Of a stretch of DNA of 19,777 nt, positions 1-9,956 are shown piece by piece (position 1 is the stretch's first letter; the number at the start of each line of letters is the position of its first letter). Source of the DNA: Isohypsibius dastychi (taxonomy: Eukaryota > Tardigrada > Eutardigrada > Parachela > Isohypsibiidae); the NCBI GenBank assembly GCA_034696485.1, contig JAQIWT010000461.1, forward strand, positions 1 through 19,777, read 5' to 3'. The position numbers and the translations under genes were made by a program. The notes under the pieces are model-generated. The model was not told the DNA's origin. It saw nothing but the letters and a program-made list of their open reading frames with translations, and did not search any database.

Positions 1-183
1 GGCACGTTTTCAAAAATTCATATCTCATCACCCTTCCCATTTCCGGATGTTTTCTCTGGCTCTAATTTTTGCTAATATTCTGCTCTATCCATTTCTGTAT
101 CGAGTTACGACCAGGATAAACGCTAACGGAAGAAGTTTCTGAAGAGTGGATGCTGTTTAACCGATTTTTGATCATTTCCACAG

Positions 184-3100
184 TGTGAGTGGCGGTGGAG
201 GTAATCGTGGAAACGCAGGTGGATACAATAACAACTATCGAGGTGGCGGGAACAACCGGTACCAGGATAGAGGGGGATATCAGGATAATCGACGAGACAA
301 CAATTACGGGCGCCAACCATCTCGAGAGAACATAAACTCAACTTGGCGTCGGGACGCTGGCGAACCGGTTGCCAATATCAGCACGAGTAATGCTCCCAGC
401 AGCCAGCCTGTTCAGAACACCCCATCTCCGGTAAGTTCGTAATATGGCTTGTGGACATCTTCGATCATAGTTGGACTGATTTGTTGTTTACTGTTTATTG
501 TCCAGTTGAAACAAAAAGTATGTTTCCCTAATTTTTCTTTTTTTGAGGGGGTTTTAATTTATAGGGACAAGCTAGGGATAGTGTTTTTGACTGTCTGCAC
601 GTGAAATTATTAAACAGCTATTGTAATTTTTGTGAATTTTAGTAAAATATGAATTCTTGTGTCTTCGTTACATGTGTGATATCAGAACCTTTCTTGAGGA
701 GCTTGCAGCGTGACGTCACGAAAGTTTTTGGTGATATAAATCGGGACCGTTCACCGGATTATTAAACCCCGCGATTGTTGTTTTTCGTGATATGGTCATC
801 AATGCAGACAGTGAAACTCCAGAATCTTGCGATTTTGATGAAACAAAATGAGCTGACGTTTTTGAACCGCGAAGCTCTGTTTTTGGAAAACTTATTCATG
901 CAAAAAGTGTGGTCACATCAGTTTTATAAAACTAAAAATGGCTTTCGGTATCGGAAATTCAAGTTGATTTCGAACAAGTAATTTGAAGAGCATTTTAAGG
1001 TAAGTTTAACACGACATCCTGTCGAAAAATGAGCACTCGTTAATCACCGGTTGTAATTCTGTAATCCCCTGTTTGTTGCAAAAACTACGCTTCTTCAAAA
1101 AATTCATTGCATAATATTCGCGTATGTTTTCTGACTCTACTTCCTTTTCAGGTTCCAGCTCCTCAGCCCGTTGCTCAGCAACCTCAACTTCCGGTTCGCA
1201 ACACCCCACCCCCTCCGGCCAAAGTAGCTTCCCCCCAGCCGCAACCAGCCCCCCAGAACGTCCAGTCCTTTAATTCTGGTCAGTCGGTGAACTCGGGACG
1301 CAATGTCCGCAATGACCGTGAGCCCGACAATCGCAATCAACGACCCGCCCCGCGAACTCAGAAATCCCTGGACAACACCGAGCAGCAGAACCGTCCTAGC
1401 TTCCAAACTCAGAGCTATCAGAAACGGGATAAGGAGCCGTCTCATCCTTCGCAGCTTCCACCCAGCACCGACGGACGCGTTTTTACGCCCACTCAACCTC
1501 CGCAGAATCAGAATACTAGACCACAGTCAGGTGTCTGGAATAATCGAGCTCATCAGAATCAGAGTAACTCGAACTATCGACCGAATTTACAACAGCCAGC
1601 ACGGGCCGGAAACTACCAGCAAACCACTTCCGGTAAGATTTTCTGAACCATAATCATGGTTTCCGATTTCTCTCGGAGTAATAATGGGAATTCGGTTGAA
1701 TAGTTTTGATTGTTGATAACTTGACATCACGCTTTTGAGTACAAGCTTATAAAAAAAAGAAGAATTGTTGAAGACAATCCGTGCTGATTTTATTTCCCGT
1801 ATTTTTTTAGTCTCCTATGAAATGGTTTTCTTATACGTTTCGGGAAAGAATTTACGCTATTTCTTTACAAGATTAAGATCTTCGCAATTTGTAATCTAAA
1901 CACGCTATTTGTTTTGAGAAGCTGGATGGAAATATTTTATTTTCTCGTGATAACGGCAAAAGTTTTCAGTTCTTGAACCAGTATCTCACATCTGTAGAAC
2001 TCTCACGCACTTCCGGTATAATATGAATTGGTTTTGAATCAGGTGGTGCTGCGTCGAGTGGAAATTCTCCTACTCCGGGAGCGGTTCAGCGTCAGGCTTC
2101 AAAATCAACGGAGCCGACTGAGAATTCACAACCAGCTGCTGAGAAGAATGAAAAGCAGATGCGCACTTCCCCGGTTCGAAGCATCGCTGGATCCACCAAA
2201 TCTGCTGGGTAGGAGTTGTTCGGAATTAAATTTTGGTTTATTACTAATATGTGATGTTCTCTAGAAGCTCGAAACAGCTGAACCCGGATGCAGCCGAGTT
2301 TGTAAGTTGACACTTTTTAACCGGAAATGGTCAAAACTTTTCCTTACGTAGTTGCTTGGGTGATGAAGCTTGGATGGTTTTCATGAGTCATTGTTTCATT
2401 TTCGTAGAAACCAAGTTTTGCTGTTAAACCTGCTAATGATTCCCCATCGCCTTCCAACTTCTCAGAAGCAAGCAGCACCGAGGGTCCTTATCATAATCAG
2501 AACTATATGCAGCATCCGCAGCAGCTTCCCCTTCCCATGCAGTTCATGGTACCCGTCACGTCCATGCAGCAAGGTAATCAGATACCACTTCACGCGGCAC
2601 TGCTTTAATTTCCTCGTCATTTTCGTAATTACTTTTTCCGTGTAGAGCGTTGGGTAGGAATTGACTTGAGTGTTTTTCCCAAATAATGTTTTCAGTAATT
2701 TTGTTCCGTGTTTCTCAGTTCTGGTCTATTTTCTCCAGGGATGCCCATGCTTCCTTTCCGACCGGATGCAATGTTCGCATACCCCCAAATGTATGCGAAC
2801 CAGTTTCCCGGCATGCAAATGCCGAATGCTAATCCGCAACAACAGCAACAACAACAACCCCAGAACTTTCAGCACATGCAGAATATGCAACAAGCCAATC
2901 CCGCTCAAATCGTTGCTAATTTTCCGGTAAGATTTTGTTAGTTGGTTTCAATCATCGTGACTGGAATTTTGTAATGCTGTTTGCTGAAAGATTGCGTTGT
3001 TTCAGCATTATCCGATGATGCAGCCTCCACGCGCTTCTGTGATGATTTCTTCTTCGCCCCCTTTCATTCAGCCCAGTGGTCCTGGCCAAATGGATAACAA

Positions 3101-3874
3101 TGGTCAGGTTTATGGTGAGTACCGGAAGTCAGAACAAAATTAGTCCATTCAAACTTTTCGACAGAGAGTAACCCGATTAGTGAAGGATTGAAATTGAGCT
3201 AAAAACCTAAAATGAACGAATCTTGAAACCTGAAATAAAGTAGAGTTTGACCTGTTTTTTGTCCCGTTGAATATGCAGCCCAAGCTCAAAATAATTTGGT
3301 TCATAGAAATTTTGTTTATTTTTTATCGATTTTTTTATGGCAGTTTGCGGAAATCATTTCGTGTTGTCCCTTGCTATCAAAATCAAAATTCTTGCACTTG
3401 GAATAATTTTTATGCGTATGCATGTTTGTGGATTTACTTGATGTTGATGTAAGCGTCTGTTCTTGATTTAGGGCAAGGCTATCAACAACTTCCTTATCAA
3501 TTCTCGCCTTACGGACAGATTCTATACCCATCCTCTGTTCCCCCCGGTGGACCATATCAGTCTCCAGGTGGACCGGGTTTTTTGAATATGGCCGGAAATG
3601 GCCAGGTTCCACAGTTCCAGATGATGGCAAACGGTCTTCCAATGGTGCGTTGATTTCTTGCCGATAACTGAATTATTGAGTTTCCATTGATTCCAATGAG
3701 TTCAATTGATTAGAACTGCGTTTTTTGAAATGTTGCTGTTTCTTCCAGATGATGCCTTTTATGCAACAGCAGCAGCAAAATATGATGCAGCAGCAGCCGC
3801 CGGTCCAAATGCCCCATCCACAGAACCAAGGAATGCAGGGCAGAATGCAGCATTCTCCACATCATCCGAATTAG
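184..3874 (+). CDS. Ataxin-2 homologue, C-terminal part (5' truncated)
   Basis: Ataxin-2 is a cytoplasmic RNA-binding regulator of translation and stress granules that recruits poly(A)-binding protein. Nine exons join in frame: 184-430, 1152-1632, 2043-2208, 2265-2301, 2408-2573, 2739-2926, 3006-3114, 3472-3644 and 3749-3874. They give 563 residues and a TAG stop. The first exon is Gly/Arg/Asn-rich with RGG-like repeats, and the second is Pro/Gln/Asn-rich. The fourth encodes SSKQLNPDAAEF, and KPSF follows across the next junction. This is a good PAM2 motif, the signature that binds the MLLE domain of PABP and the strongest evidence for the name. Later exons are Met/Gln/Pro-rich with runs of seven and five Gln. 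The Lsm and LsmAD domains must lie upstream of the window: an in-frame TAA at 158-160 fixes the first acceptor at 182-183. The introns differ in phase, yet the frame holds throughout. Low complexity limits alignment outside PAM2. Confidence 0.87.
431..1151 (+). other. Long intron of the ataxin-2 gene with a possible extra exon
   Basis: At 721 bp this is the largest intron in the gene. The donor is GTAAGT after CCG, and the acceptor follows TTTTCAG. It holds a perfect CRE-type palindrome TGACGTCA at 711-718. A near-perfect unused donor (AAG then GTAAGT) sits with its GT at 1000-1001. A short open stretch at 775-981 resembles no family I know. Confidence 0.55.
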
Positions 3875-5037
3875 ACGAACCGGAAGTCTTAACGAAACAG
3901 AGATAGTCGTATATTTTTTAAACAACTATAAAAAAGAGGTGTTTTTCTGCGGTAAACGGTCATAACTAGTTTTTCAAGTCAGAGAAATGATCCGTTTTTT
4001 CGACGCCGGGTGAGAAGGCGAAGAGCATTCTAGTTCTACTTGAATTTCACTACATACTTACGAATTGTGACTATGCGTTCAGATTTTCCTTTGATTAATG
4101 CGGTTTTTTGACTGATTTGTCTTACACATTTGAGCCAAATGTTACTGAAACGAAAAACAAAAAAACTGACCTACCTACGCGCGGGCTGTCAGTGAATGAA
4201 GATCGCTGTTTTGGCTCCTCCGGTGCATCCACCAGTTTTCAACGGTGCACCCTCACAATGCCTCTGGTTAGGGCGCTTGATCGAGCCTGTTCACGGGACA
4301 CCGTGCACGTGTGCTTTTGTGAGACTTTTTTACTAATACAGACAGCAGGATGGGTGACAAGACAGCTTGAAACATGTGGCCCCGATAACCATTCAACTTA
4401 CAACTTACTTCGCAGTTGTGCAAGGCCACGCATTAGCCACCAGACAGTTATGGAGGTTGGGAATCTTTTCATGTGCCTGCATCATGCGTCAGTCTGTCGA
4501 GAATAGTTAGCAGGAAGCCTGAGGGTTCACACTATAGATCTCACGCTACTGACGTGAACCACTGAACCTTACAGACTTTGGTTCTACATTCCCGTTTAGT
4601 TCGTTCTGCGTGGCACCCACCCCCGACATGGGGAAAGGGTTGATGATTATCAATCAGTTCAAGTCGCTTTGTAGCACGCCTGTTTTCGGTCAGAAACCTG
4701 ACTATATCCTTCTAAACTAAAATTTGAGCTCTGCTGATCTTCCTGCACTCTTCGAAGTTTCCATCAGCTCAACTGGGAACCGAACCAATTTAGGAGAAAC
4801 TTTTTGTTTAGCAGAAGGTCAACGGAATTACACCAAACAGTTGATTAATCTCTTCCATGGTATGTGTACAGAATGTTTCACGGAAGATCGAATGTTTCGT
4901 GACCTCGCCGTTTATTCAATTTCACACATCGCGTGCATTACAAATCAAATACCAGAAAAGCCCGTTAGAAAAAGCCGTTATGCGGTCACAATACAAGTAA
5001 CAATATACTCACGACTCTGAGCAATGCGGGACAAACC
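3875..5037. other. Intergenic region, no recognised gene
   Basis: This separates the ataxin-2 stop codon from the stop codon of the minus-strand GPCR, so two 3' ends converge here. I see no AATAAA close to either stop. A reading frame at 4108-4506 lacks an ATG start, domains and recognisable composition. GGTTCAC near 4524 and GTGAACC near 4554 form a weak inverted repeat. Nothing else is supported. Confidence 0.5.
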
Positions 5038-6715
5038 TCATGTCTGGCGTTTTTTTGAAACATTTAGTGCGGGCAGTCGGAATTCCGGAATGCTGAAGTA
5101 GTGAACAAAAGGATTGACAACCGCATTAGCATACTGAATACACAGAACCACAGTTAACCCGACCAAGCTGGAGTATCTGTTATTGGCGTTAACCAATGTG
5201 AAGAAAACGGCTGATGGAAGCCAGCAGAGTAAAGTGATCACGGCAAGAGCCAGCATTGCTTTTGTCCATCGTCGTTCCTGCTTCAATCGGCTTGGTGAAT
5301 GTGACGGTCTTAAAAAGTGGTTCATGCTTGCTGAATCGGCACGCTCCTCTGGCTTCTCTGAATGAATCGGCAGCGTCACTGGAATACAACTGGTGTAGTA
5401 ATTGAAATGGACTTTACAGTAGAAGGCGTCACAGGAACCTTTCATGAAATTCGAAAAAGCACGCAACGCAATGCGTGTTTCATATGCAGAAACAAAAAAA
5501 ACAATGGAACGAGAGATCTTCCAACAAATCTGCCCCACCCTTGGATGGACAATTGGTTTGTCAGTTGATAGATCAATTAATTTCAGTGCAGGACACGCAG
5601 GTTGCAATACTTACCGAACCTAACCCAAAATATCGCATACTAGTATTGACTGAAGCTCTACCCCAATTTGCGGGGGACGTTACTCTATCCTCCCGATAAA
5701 TTGGAGGTAAAATGTTTTGGTCCAGTGAATCAAGACCGCAACACCGTCTGTTTACCAACCGGAGACCGCAGTCTTGATTGACTAAATCCTAACTCCCTAC
5801 CTCGAAATTATCGGGAGGATGGAGCATTGACACACGTCACCCATTTCCTGGTTAGCTGTGAGCTCGAGTTTCAGAAACTGCTAGATCTGCAACATCTACG
5901 TCACAAAGCGAGCTCATGCGGCTTCTAAAGTCGGACAAAATCTCAAGGCAGCATCGCTCATCTAGATCTGGTCTCATTCTCTGAATTATCTCACCTGCTA
6001 CACCACTGTTTATCTGGATATGAAAAACGCTCGTATCTCGTTGTAAGACGTCAGCAAACGTCGGTGCGATCCTCCGCGTCGGCAGGCGACGTTTTCGCCC
6101 ACTCAGTTTCCAGTGCATAACTCCATAGCTGATAAATATAACGCTGAGTGGAACAATGAACAGGAGAACTTGCAGAATTAGCGCAAAAATGTCATTTGAA
6201 TAACCATAGAGGCATCTTGGCTGTATCCCTCCCACAGAGTATGCTCTTTCAACTACCACAAACGGCACAACCACCATGTTCAAGTAGACCCACATGCAAA
6301 TGCAGACCAGAATGGCGGACGGATTTCCCTGTCGTTTGTGGTGTCCAGCCAGCCACAGAGATGTCCAGACACGGTTCAAGCAGATCAGCATCACTGCGTT
6401 GATTGATGCTGCTGCGGATAGCCAGTCGATGTAGACGAAAAACGTGCACAGAGCATACGACCACGAGGAATCGCCTGCGAAACTGCGGTGGCTAGCCAGG
6501 GGCATTTGGATAGTAGTGGACAACAGGTTGGCTAGGATGAGGTTGAGAATGTAGAAATTGAAAGATGTGTGTGCCTTTGCGTTGTGGCAAAACGCAATAA
6601 ACATGAATAGATTCGCAATTGTGCCGGTCACCGAAAACATTGCCATCAGTGTGGCCATGATCTTGACGATCGTTTGTTCCGTTGATTCCGTTGTGTTGTA
6701 CGAGGTGGAATTCAT
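5038..6715 (-). CDS. Class A (rhodopsin-like) GPCR, orphan, two exons
   Basis: Predicted seven-transmembrane receptor at the plasma membrane, ligand unknown. The exons on the minus strand are 6715-5995 and 5378-5038, giving 353 residues. The donor (GCAG then GTGAGA) and acceptor (TTCCAG) agree in phase 1, the codon being rebuilt as GTG. The N-terminus has Asn-X-Ser/Thr sites. N35 marks TM1, C90 and C168 the likely TM3-ECL2 disulfide, and NRV 114-116 sits where DRY is expected. A basic third intracellular loop starts near 206. CWLP 292-295 in TM6 is the canonical toggle motif, and TM7 has VNPFVHY at 328-334. Unusual residues are N63 instead of Asp at position 2.50, Asn for Asp in DRY, and His at 7.53 of NPxxY. 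The tail is short and basic. Family is secure; subfamily could be peptide or amine-like. Confidence 0.85.
5379..5994 (-). other. Intron of the minus-strand GPCR carrying a fold-back element
   Basis: This 616-bp intron splits the third intracellular loop. It was placed from the GCAG/GTGAGA donor and the TTGTATTCCAG acceptor, which join in matching phase. Reading through the donor would reach a stop soon after residue 287, before TM6, so splicing is required for a full receptor. It contains the inverted repeat annotated separately. Confidence 0.75.
5683..5824. repeat. 142-bp fold-back inverted repeat, MITE-like
   Basis: The arms 5683-5739 and 5768-5824 are both 57 bases and align as reverse complements without a gap. 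By hand, 43 of 57 positions match. The outer 25 bases match at 22 positions (core ATCCTCCCGATAA) and the inner 12 at 11 (AATCAAGACCGC against AATCAAGACTGC). The 28-base loop is 5740-5767. Similarity stops sharply at the outer ends. I could not identify a target-site duplication, so a non-autonomous transposon remnant is plausible but unproven; a structured intronic RNA is the alternative. Confidence 0.7.
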
Positions 6716-7575
6716 GATTGTAGATCGTCAAGTTTTTGTTGAAAAACTGTTCAGTGTCTGATGGTCGCCAGCGCGGACGCTCGATTCAAGCTCAAGTAAG
6801 CTTGGGGTTTAATCTGTCGTACTATCGGCTTTAAAGCAAAACGTGCAAAGAAGCTGCAACTGAAAGTCTGTGAAATTAGGACGCACGGCACGGAGCATCA
6901 GGTGCAGACGTGACGAAGCAGTTCAGCCATTTGATCCACGATTAGAAAAGGTGTTCGAAGAAAGGCGTCTTATTTCTCAGCCGTCTGAAACCGGATCGCA
7001 GCGGTGGGCTGTTTTCCTGATTGCTGCTCTCACGATCGATCGATGGAGAGATTACAGAGCTAGTAGACATTGTTGGATCTGGTTCTGATGGCTGGCAGAT
7101 GTCCCTCATGTCTCTTTGAACTTCATTTCTTGGTTTTGACTCTGAATGCAGGGTATTGCGTGTTGTACCATAGATTTTTAATCTGCATTCCATTATGCAT
7201 TGCATACATCTAGAGTGACAACGACCGACCTGAAGTCATACCATATTGCCGAACAAAGTGAAGAACAAAGAATTCTTCTTCAATCGGGGGGAGCTTGCTT
7301 GCAATTCATCGTAATTCATCGCATTGGATTTCAAAGAAAAATATTATCAGTGGGAGCTTTAATGAGCACACCCAGTACCAAATCAAAAAAGCACTGAAAC
7401 AGGGTAGAATGTTGTTAACAAAGAGACGTACATAGCATGACAATGCGAAGTGGAAGCGCAGGAAGTGGTTGGTGTTAGTGCGGTTAATGGATGAGTGAAT
7501 TGAAAAGGCAGGAAAACAAGCATCACAGACAGAACGAAGAATAACCTTCACCACTCATTCTGTTGACTTGAAAAT
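6716..7575. other. Intergenic region: GPCR 5' flank and CBM14 gene 3' flank
   Basis: Both neighbours are on the minus strand, so this holds the 3' flank of the CBM14 gene and the presumed promoter of the GPCR. No TATA box was recognised just above the GPCR start. Around 7304-7321 a 9-base unit (AATTCATCG) occurs twice. An ATTAAA on the minus strand near 7355 could serve as a distant polyadenylation signal. No coding potential was found. Confidence 0.45.
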
Positions 7576-8337
7576 TTACTGAGCTCCTTCTGAAGCGGAA
7601 GATGCTTCTCCGGAAACTTCGATCCTGTATGGTCTGGCAGGCTTGGGAGGCTGAGGGCGGGGTCGGTAGGGTGCTGGTGCCGGTGCTGGTGCCGGTGCTT
7701 GCGATTGCCCTCCTTGTGGTCTATACTGAATTGCGCCAGTGACCAGTTGCAGTTGGTCATCCAAAAGAGGTACGTTTTCTTTGTAGAGGCGGCTGTTGGA
7801 GTAATCACGGAACTGAGCGGATTTGCTGCAGTCGACATTGAAAAACCAATCGCAAATCAAAGTAATCTGGTTGAAGAGCTGTGGAAAGACAAACTTGAAT
7901 ATATATTGTTAAATGAAGGATGCACAAATGCTGTTCATACAGTTCGGTTCGGGCAGAGGTAGCTGGTCAAGAGTCCGTTGACGTCACAACGGTGGAAGAT
8001 TTGGCATTTGCTTGGCTCAGCCGTTTCAGCGTAGAATCCAGCTTGGTTATACTTGGAGCAGTCAACATTGTAATCTGGAATGACAGCGTTGATCGGGTAA
8101 TCTTTTCCGGGAACTGCATTTGCCAGGATGTCTTGTTGCTCTTCAGTGGTGATGTCCTTTCCTCCTCGAAGTATCTGCAGAGCATCCCAAACTGGGGGAA
8201 CCTGGTCTTTGGCGCGAGCCTAAAACAGCATACGACTAACTTCAGAAAAGTCAAAAAAAAAATTAGGAGTTTCAAATCCTCACATCTTGAGCTACACAGG
8301 CCACAGCCACCATGGAAAGGACGATGAGGAATTTCAT
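7576..8337 (-). CDS. Secreted CBM14 (peritrophin-type chitin-binding) protein, copy A
   Basis: Predicted extracellular chitin-binding protein of cuticle or gut matrix. Minus-strand exons 8337-8284, 8219-7941 and 7878-7576 join in phase 0 to give 211 residues. The first exon is a signal peptide (MKFLIVLSMVAVACVA). One CBM14 domain follows, with six cysteines at 72, 90, 96, 107, 120 and 128 and an aromatic CDWFFNVDC end. The family contains peritrophins, arthropod cuticular CPAP/gasp proteins and proteins labelled U-scoloptoxin(01)-like; that label implies no venom role here. The C-terminus is Pro/Ala-rich with an Ala-Pro repeat. A TATA box lies upstream. The head-to-head paralogue at 9957-10683 has the same three-exon structure and a nearly identical domain. 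Confidence 0.9.
7671..7700. repeat. Hexamer tandem repeat encoding Ala-Pro dipeptides
   Basis: On the plus strand GTGCTG and GTGCCG alternate for five units, the last being GTGCTT. On the minus strand these encode the Ala-Pro run in the C-terminal linker of CBM14 copy A. The paralogue at 9957-10683 lacks this run and has a Pro/Arg/Gln linker, so the repeat probably arose after the duplication. Confidence 0.8.
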
Positions 8338-8422
8338 ATTGAAATGTAGTGAGGAGTCAGGTAGTAAAACGATTCAATGATGGAAAGTTCAGAATGATAC
8401 TGATGGTGTTCTTGGGGTTCTC

Positions 8423-8430
8423 TTTATATA
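8423..8430 (-). promoter_or_regulatory. TATA box of CBM14 copy A
   Basis: The minus strand reads TATATAAA, ending 86 bases before the ATG at 8337. With normal 25-30 base spacing, transcription would start near 8395. The paralogue has the same octamer at almost the same distance from its ATG, which supports function. Confidence 0.75.
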
Positions 8431-9494
8431 CCACGAATCGGAGTGCTCGGTGCAGTTTCGAGAAGACAGCTCATCATTCATCTTTTGCTGAGGAATTGAG
8501 CAATATTACAGTGGGTAATGCACTGTGATATTTTTTCAGATATCGACAATTATTATTTAACGATTTATTCGTCATCCTTTCCAGGATCTTGTTTCTCTGC
8601 TCGTAAATAACGCAGATTTTTGCGCAGCAGACTCTGCCTTCGGCATACTGTACACTGACCCTGAAAATGTATTCCTGCCATCACTCGTGTCTAAGCCTTG
8701 CAAGTGGCTTAACTTGTTACATAACAACTGTCTATACACTGCTGATTTATGAGGCGGAAATTTACCAGACGGTGAATCGCACGTGGGCATGGGTCGCCAG
8801 ATAAAACGTTTTTAGACCAGCTGCATGTAGCAAGTTGTAAAACAATGCCTGTGTTGCTCTCACGCACGGATACACCGTTCAGACACGAGGTTTGGATTTT
8901 TGGGGAACAAGCCTCCCACTTTTTCACTCAAACTGATCTAAAGTTTGCGCAATCCGTTCCAAAAATCCTGAGTCACACGACCTCTCGAATTTATCAACGT
9001 ACACATGCAAAATTAGGCTTACGCAATACATATGGATAGATTGTTCTGTTTCGCTGTGGTCAGAGATGGATCACCGCGCTACCAGGCGCAATAACGGAAC
9101 ACTGGCGTACTCTTGTATTTGTTCTACTCAGTCCTGGTCAATGTTTTGAGAACTATGCCTGAAAACTACATAGCCGAAGTGCCATGGTTGTTCCCCAAAA
9201 TGCATTGCTCAAACAAAAGTTGAGGGTCCGTTGATAGGGACAGTGATCAATGACATTAACAAAGCCGCGTGGTTGACGCAGCCGCAATACCCGTTTGGAT
9301 TACAAACACAGTGCGCAGTTAAGTGAGCCTGAGGGTAGTAGTGCCCCGTTTATGACGAACTCAGCCGGCTTTCAGATTTTCCATGAGAAAAACGAACTGA
9401 TAATGAAAATCCACAAGGATTGGGTTAAATAATTTCAGCATGGTCATCATTTGGACAGATGGATGTAGCATCATCGAGATGATAGTCAGGAGGT

Positions 9495-9516
9495 GGGGGG
9501 GGGGGGGGGGGGGGGG
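9495..9516 (+). repeat. Homopolymer run of 22 G
   Basis: Twenty-two consecutive G residues lie between the two CBM14 genes. Such a run can form a G-quadruplex on this strand, but it is also error-prone in sequencing, so the exact length is uncertain. Confidence 0.9.
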
Positions 9517-9855
9517 TGATTTTGATCAGCTTTCACAAAGTTCTAACTGGGCGCTTGGGTTTGCAATTGCTCTTGCCTGGAGCAAGGTCTGCTGCGCATC
9601 GTGTTGCGGAAAACAATTCAACTAACAAACAAATACGTTGGCCAAATCGGTCAGTGTGTCAGTCAAAAATCGGTGATTGATAATGCATAATACTATCCAA
9701 TGGCATTTCCTCAGTCAGTTTGTTAATTGCTTCTTGTCATCAGCTGTCATTCCCCATAAGCAGAAGTCATGACCTGTTGCATAACAGAATGAGAAACTGG
9801 TTTCCAGCTTTTGTCAGCATTACTTGAATAATGTTGCCGGGAATTCTCACTTGGG

Positions 9856-9863
9856 TATATAAA
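9856..9863 (+). promoter_or_regulatory. TATA box of CBM14 copy B
   Basis: TATATAAA ends 94 bases before the ATG at 9957. A start site near 9890, within CATATCATTCGTC, is expected from normal spacing. It matches the TATA box of the divergent paralogue in sequence and nearly in position. Confidence 0.78.
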
Positions 9864-9956
9864 CTCTACCAAAACCCCAAAGTACCATATCATTCGTCTC
9901 TTCTTTCTTCCATCCATTCCTTCGTTCTCCAACAACCTTCTCCCTCCACATCGACC

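Larger units (their letters stand above)
8338..9956. other. Bidirectional intergenic region between head-to-head CBM14 genes
   Basis: About 1.6 kb separate the two divergent start codons. Each end carries a TATA box. A small perfect inverted repeat, ACAGTG at 8508-8513 and CACTGT at 8521-8526, lies upstream of copy A. A run of 22 G occupies 9495-9516. No gene, RNA or mobile element was recognised; the short reading frames have no family features. Confidence 0.55.

Noticed and set aside
775-981. A 68-codon frame inside the long ataxin-2 intron taken as a gene
   Set aside because: It starts at a non-ATG codon and matches no family. Only the splice signals around it are kept, as a low-weight finding.
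1137-1496. A 119-codon frame on the minus strand
   Set aside because: It is the antisense shadow of the Pro/Gln-rich ataxin-2 exon, whose frame continues correctly across splice sites on the plus strand.
4108-4506. A 132-codon open frame in the ataxin-2/GPCR intergenic region
   Set aside because: It begins at TTG, not ATG, shows no domain, signal or family resemblance, and has no convincing splice partners. Its length is possible by chance.
9742-9748. AGCTGTC shared by the upstream regions of both CBM14 genes (also 8465-8471, minus)
   Set aside because: Only seven bases, and its distance to the TATA box differs (about 107 against 34 bases), so chance is likely.
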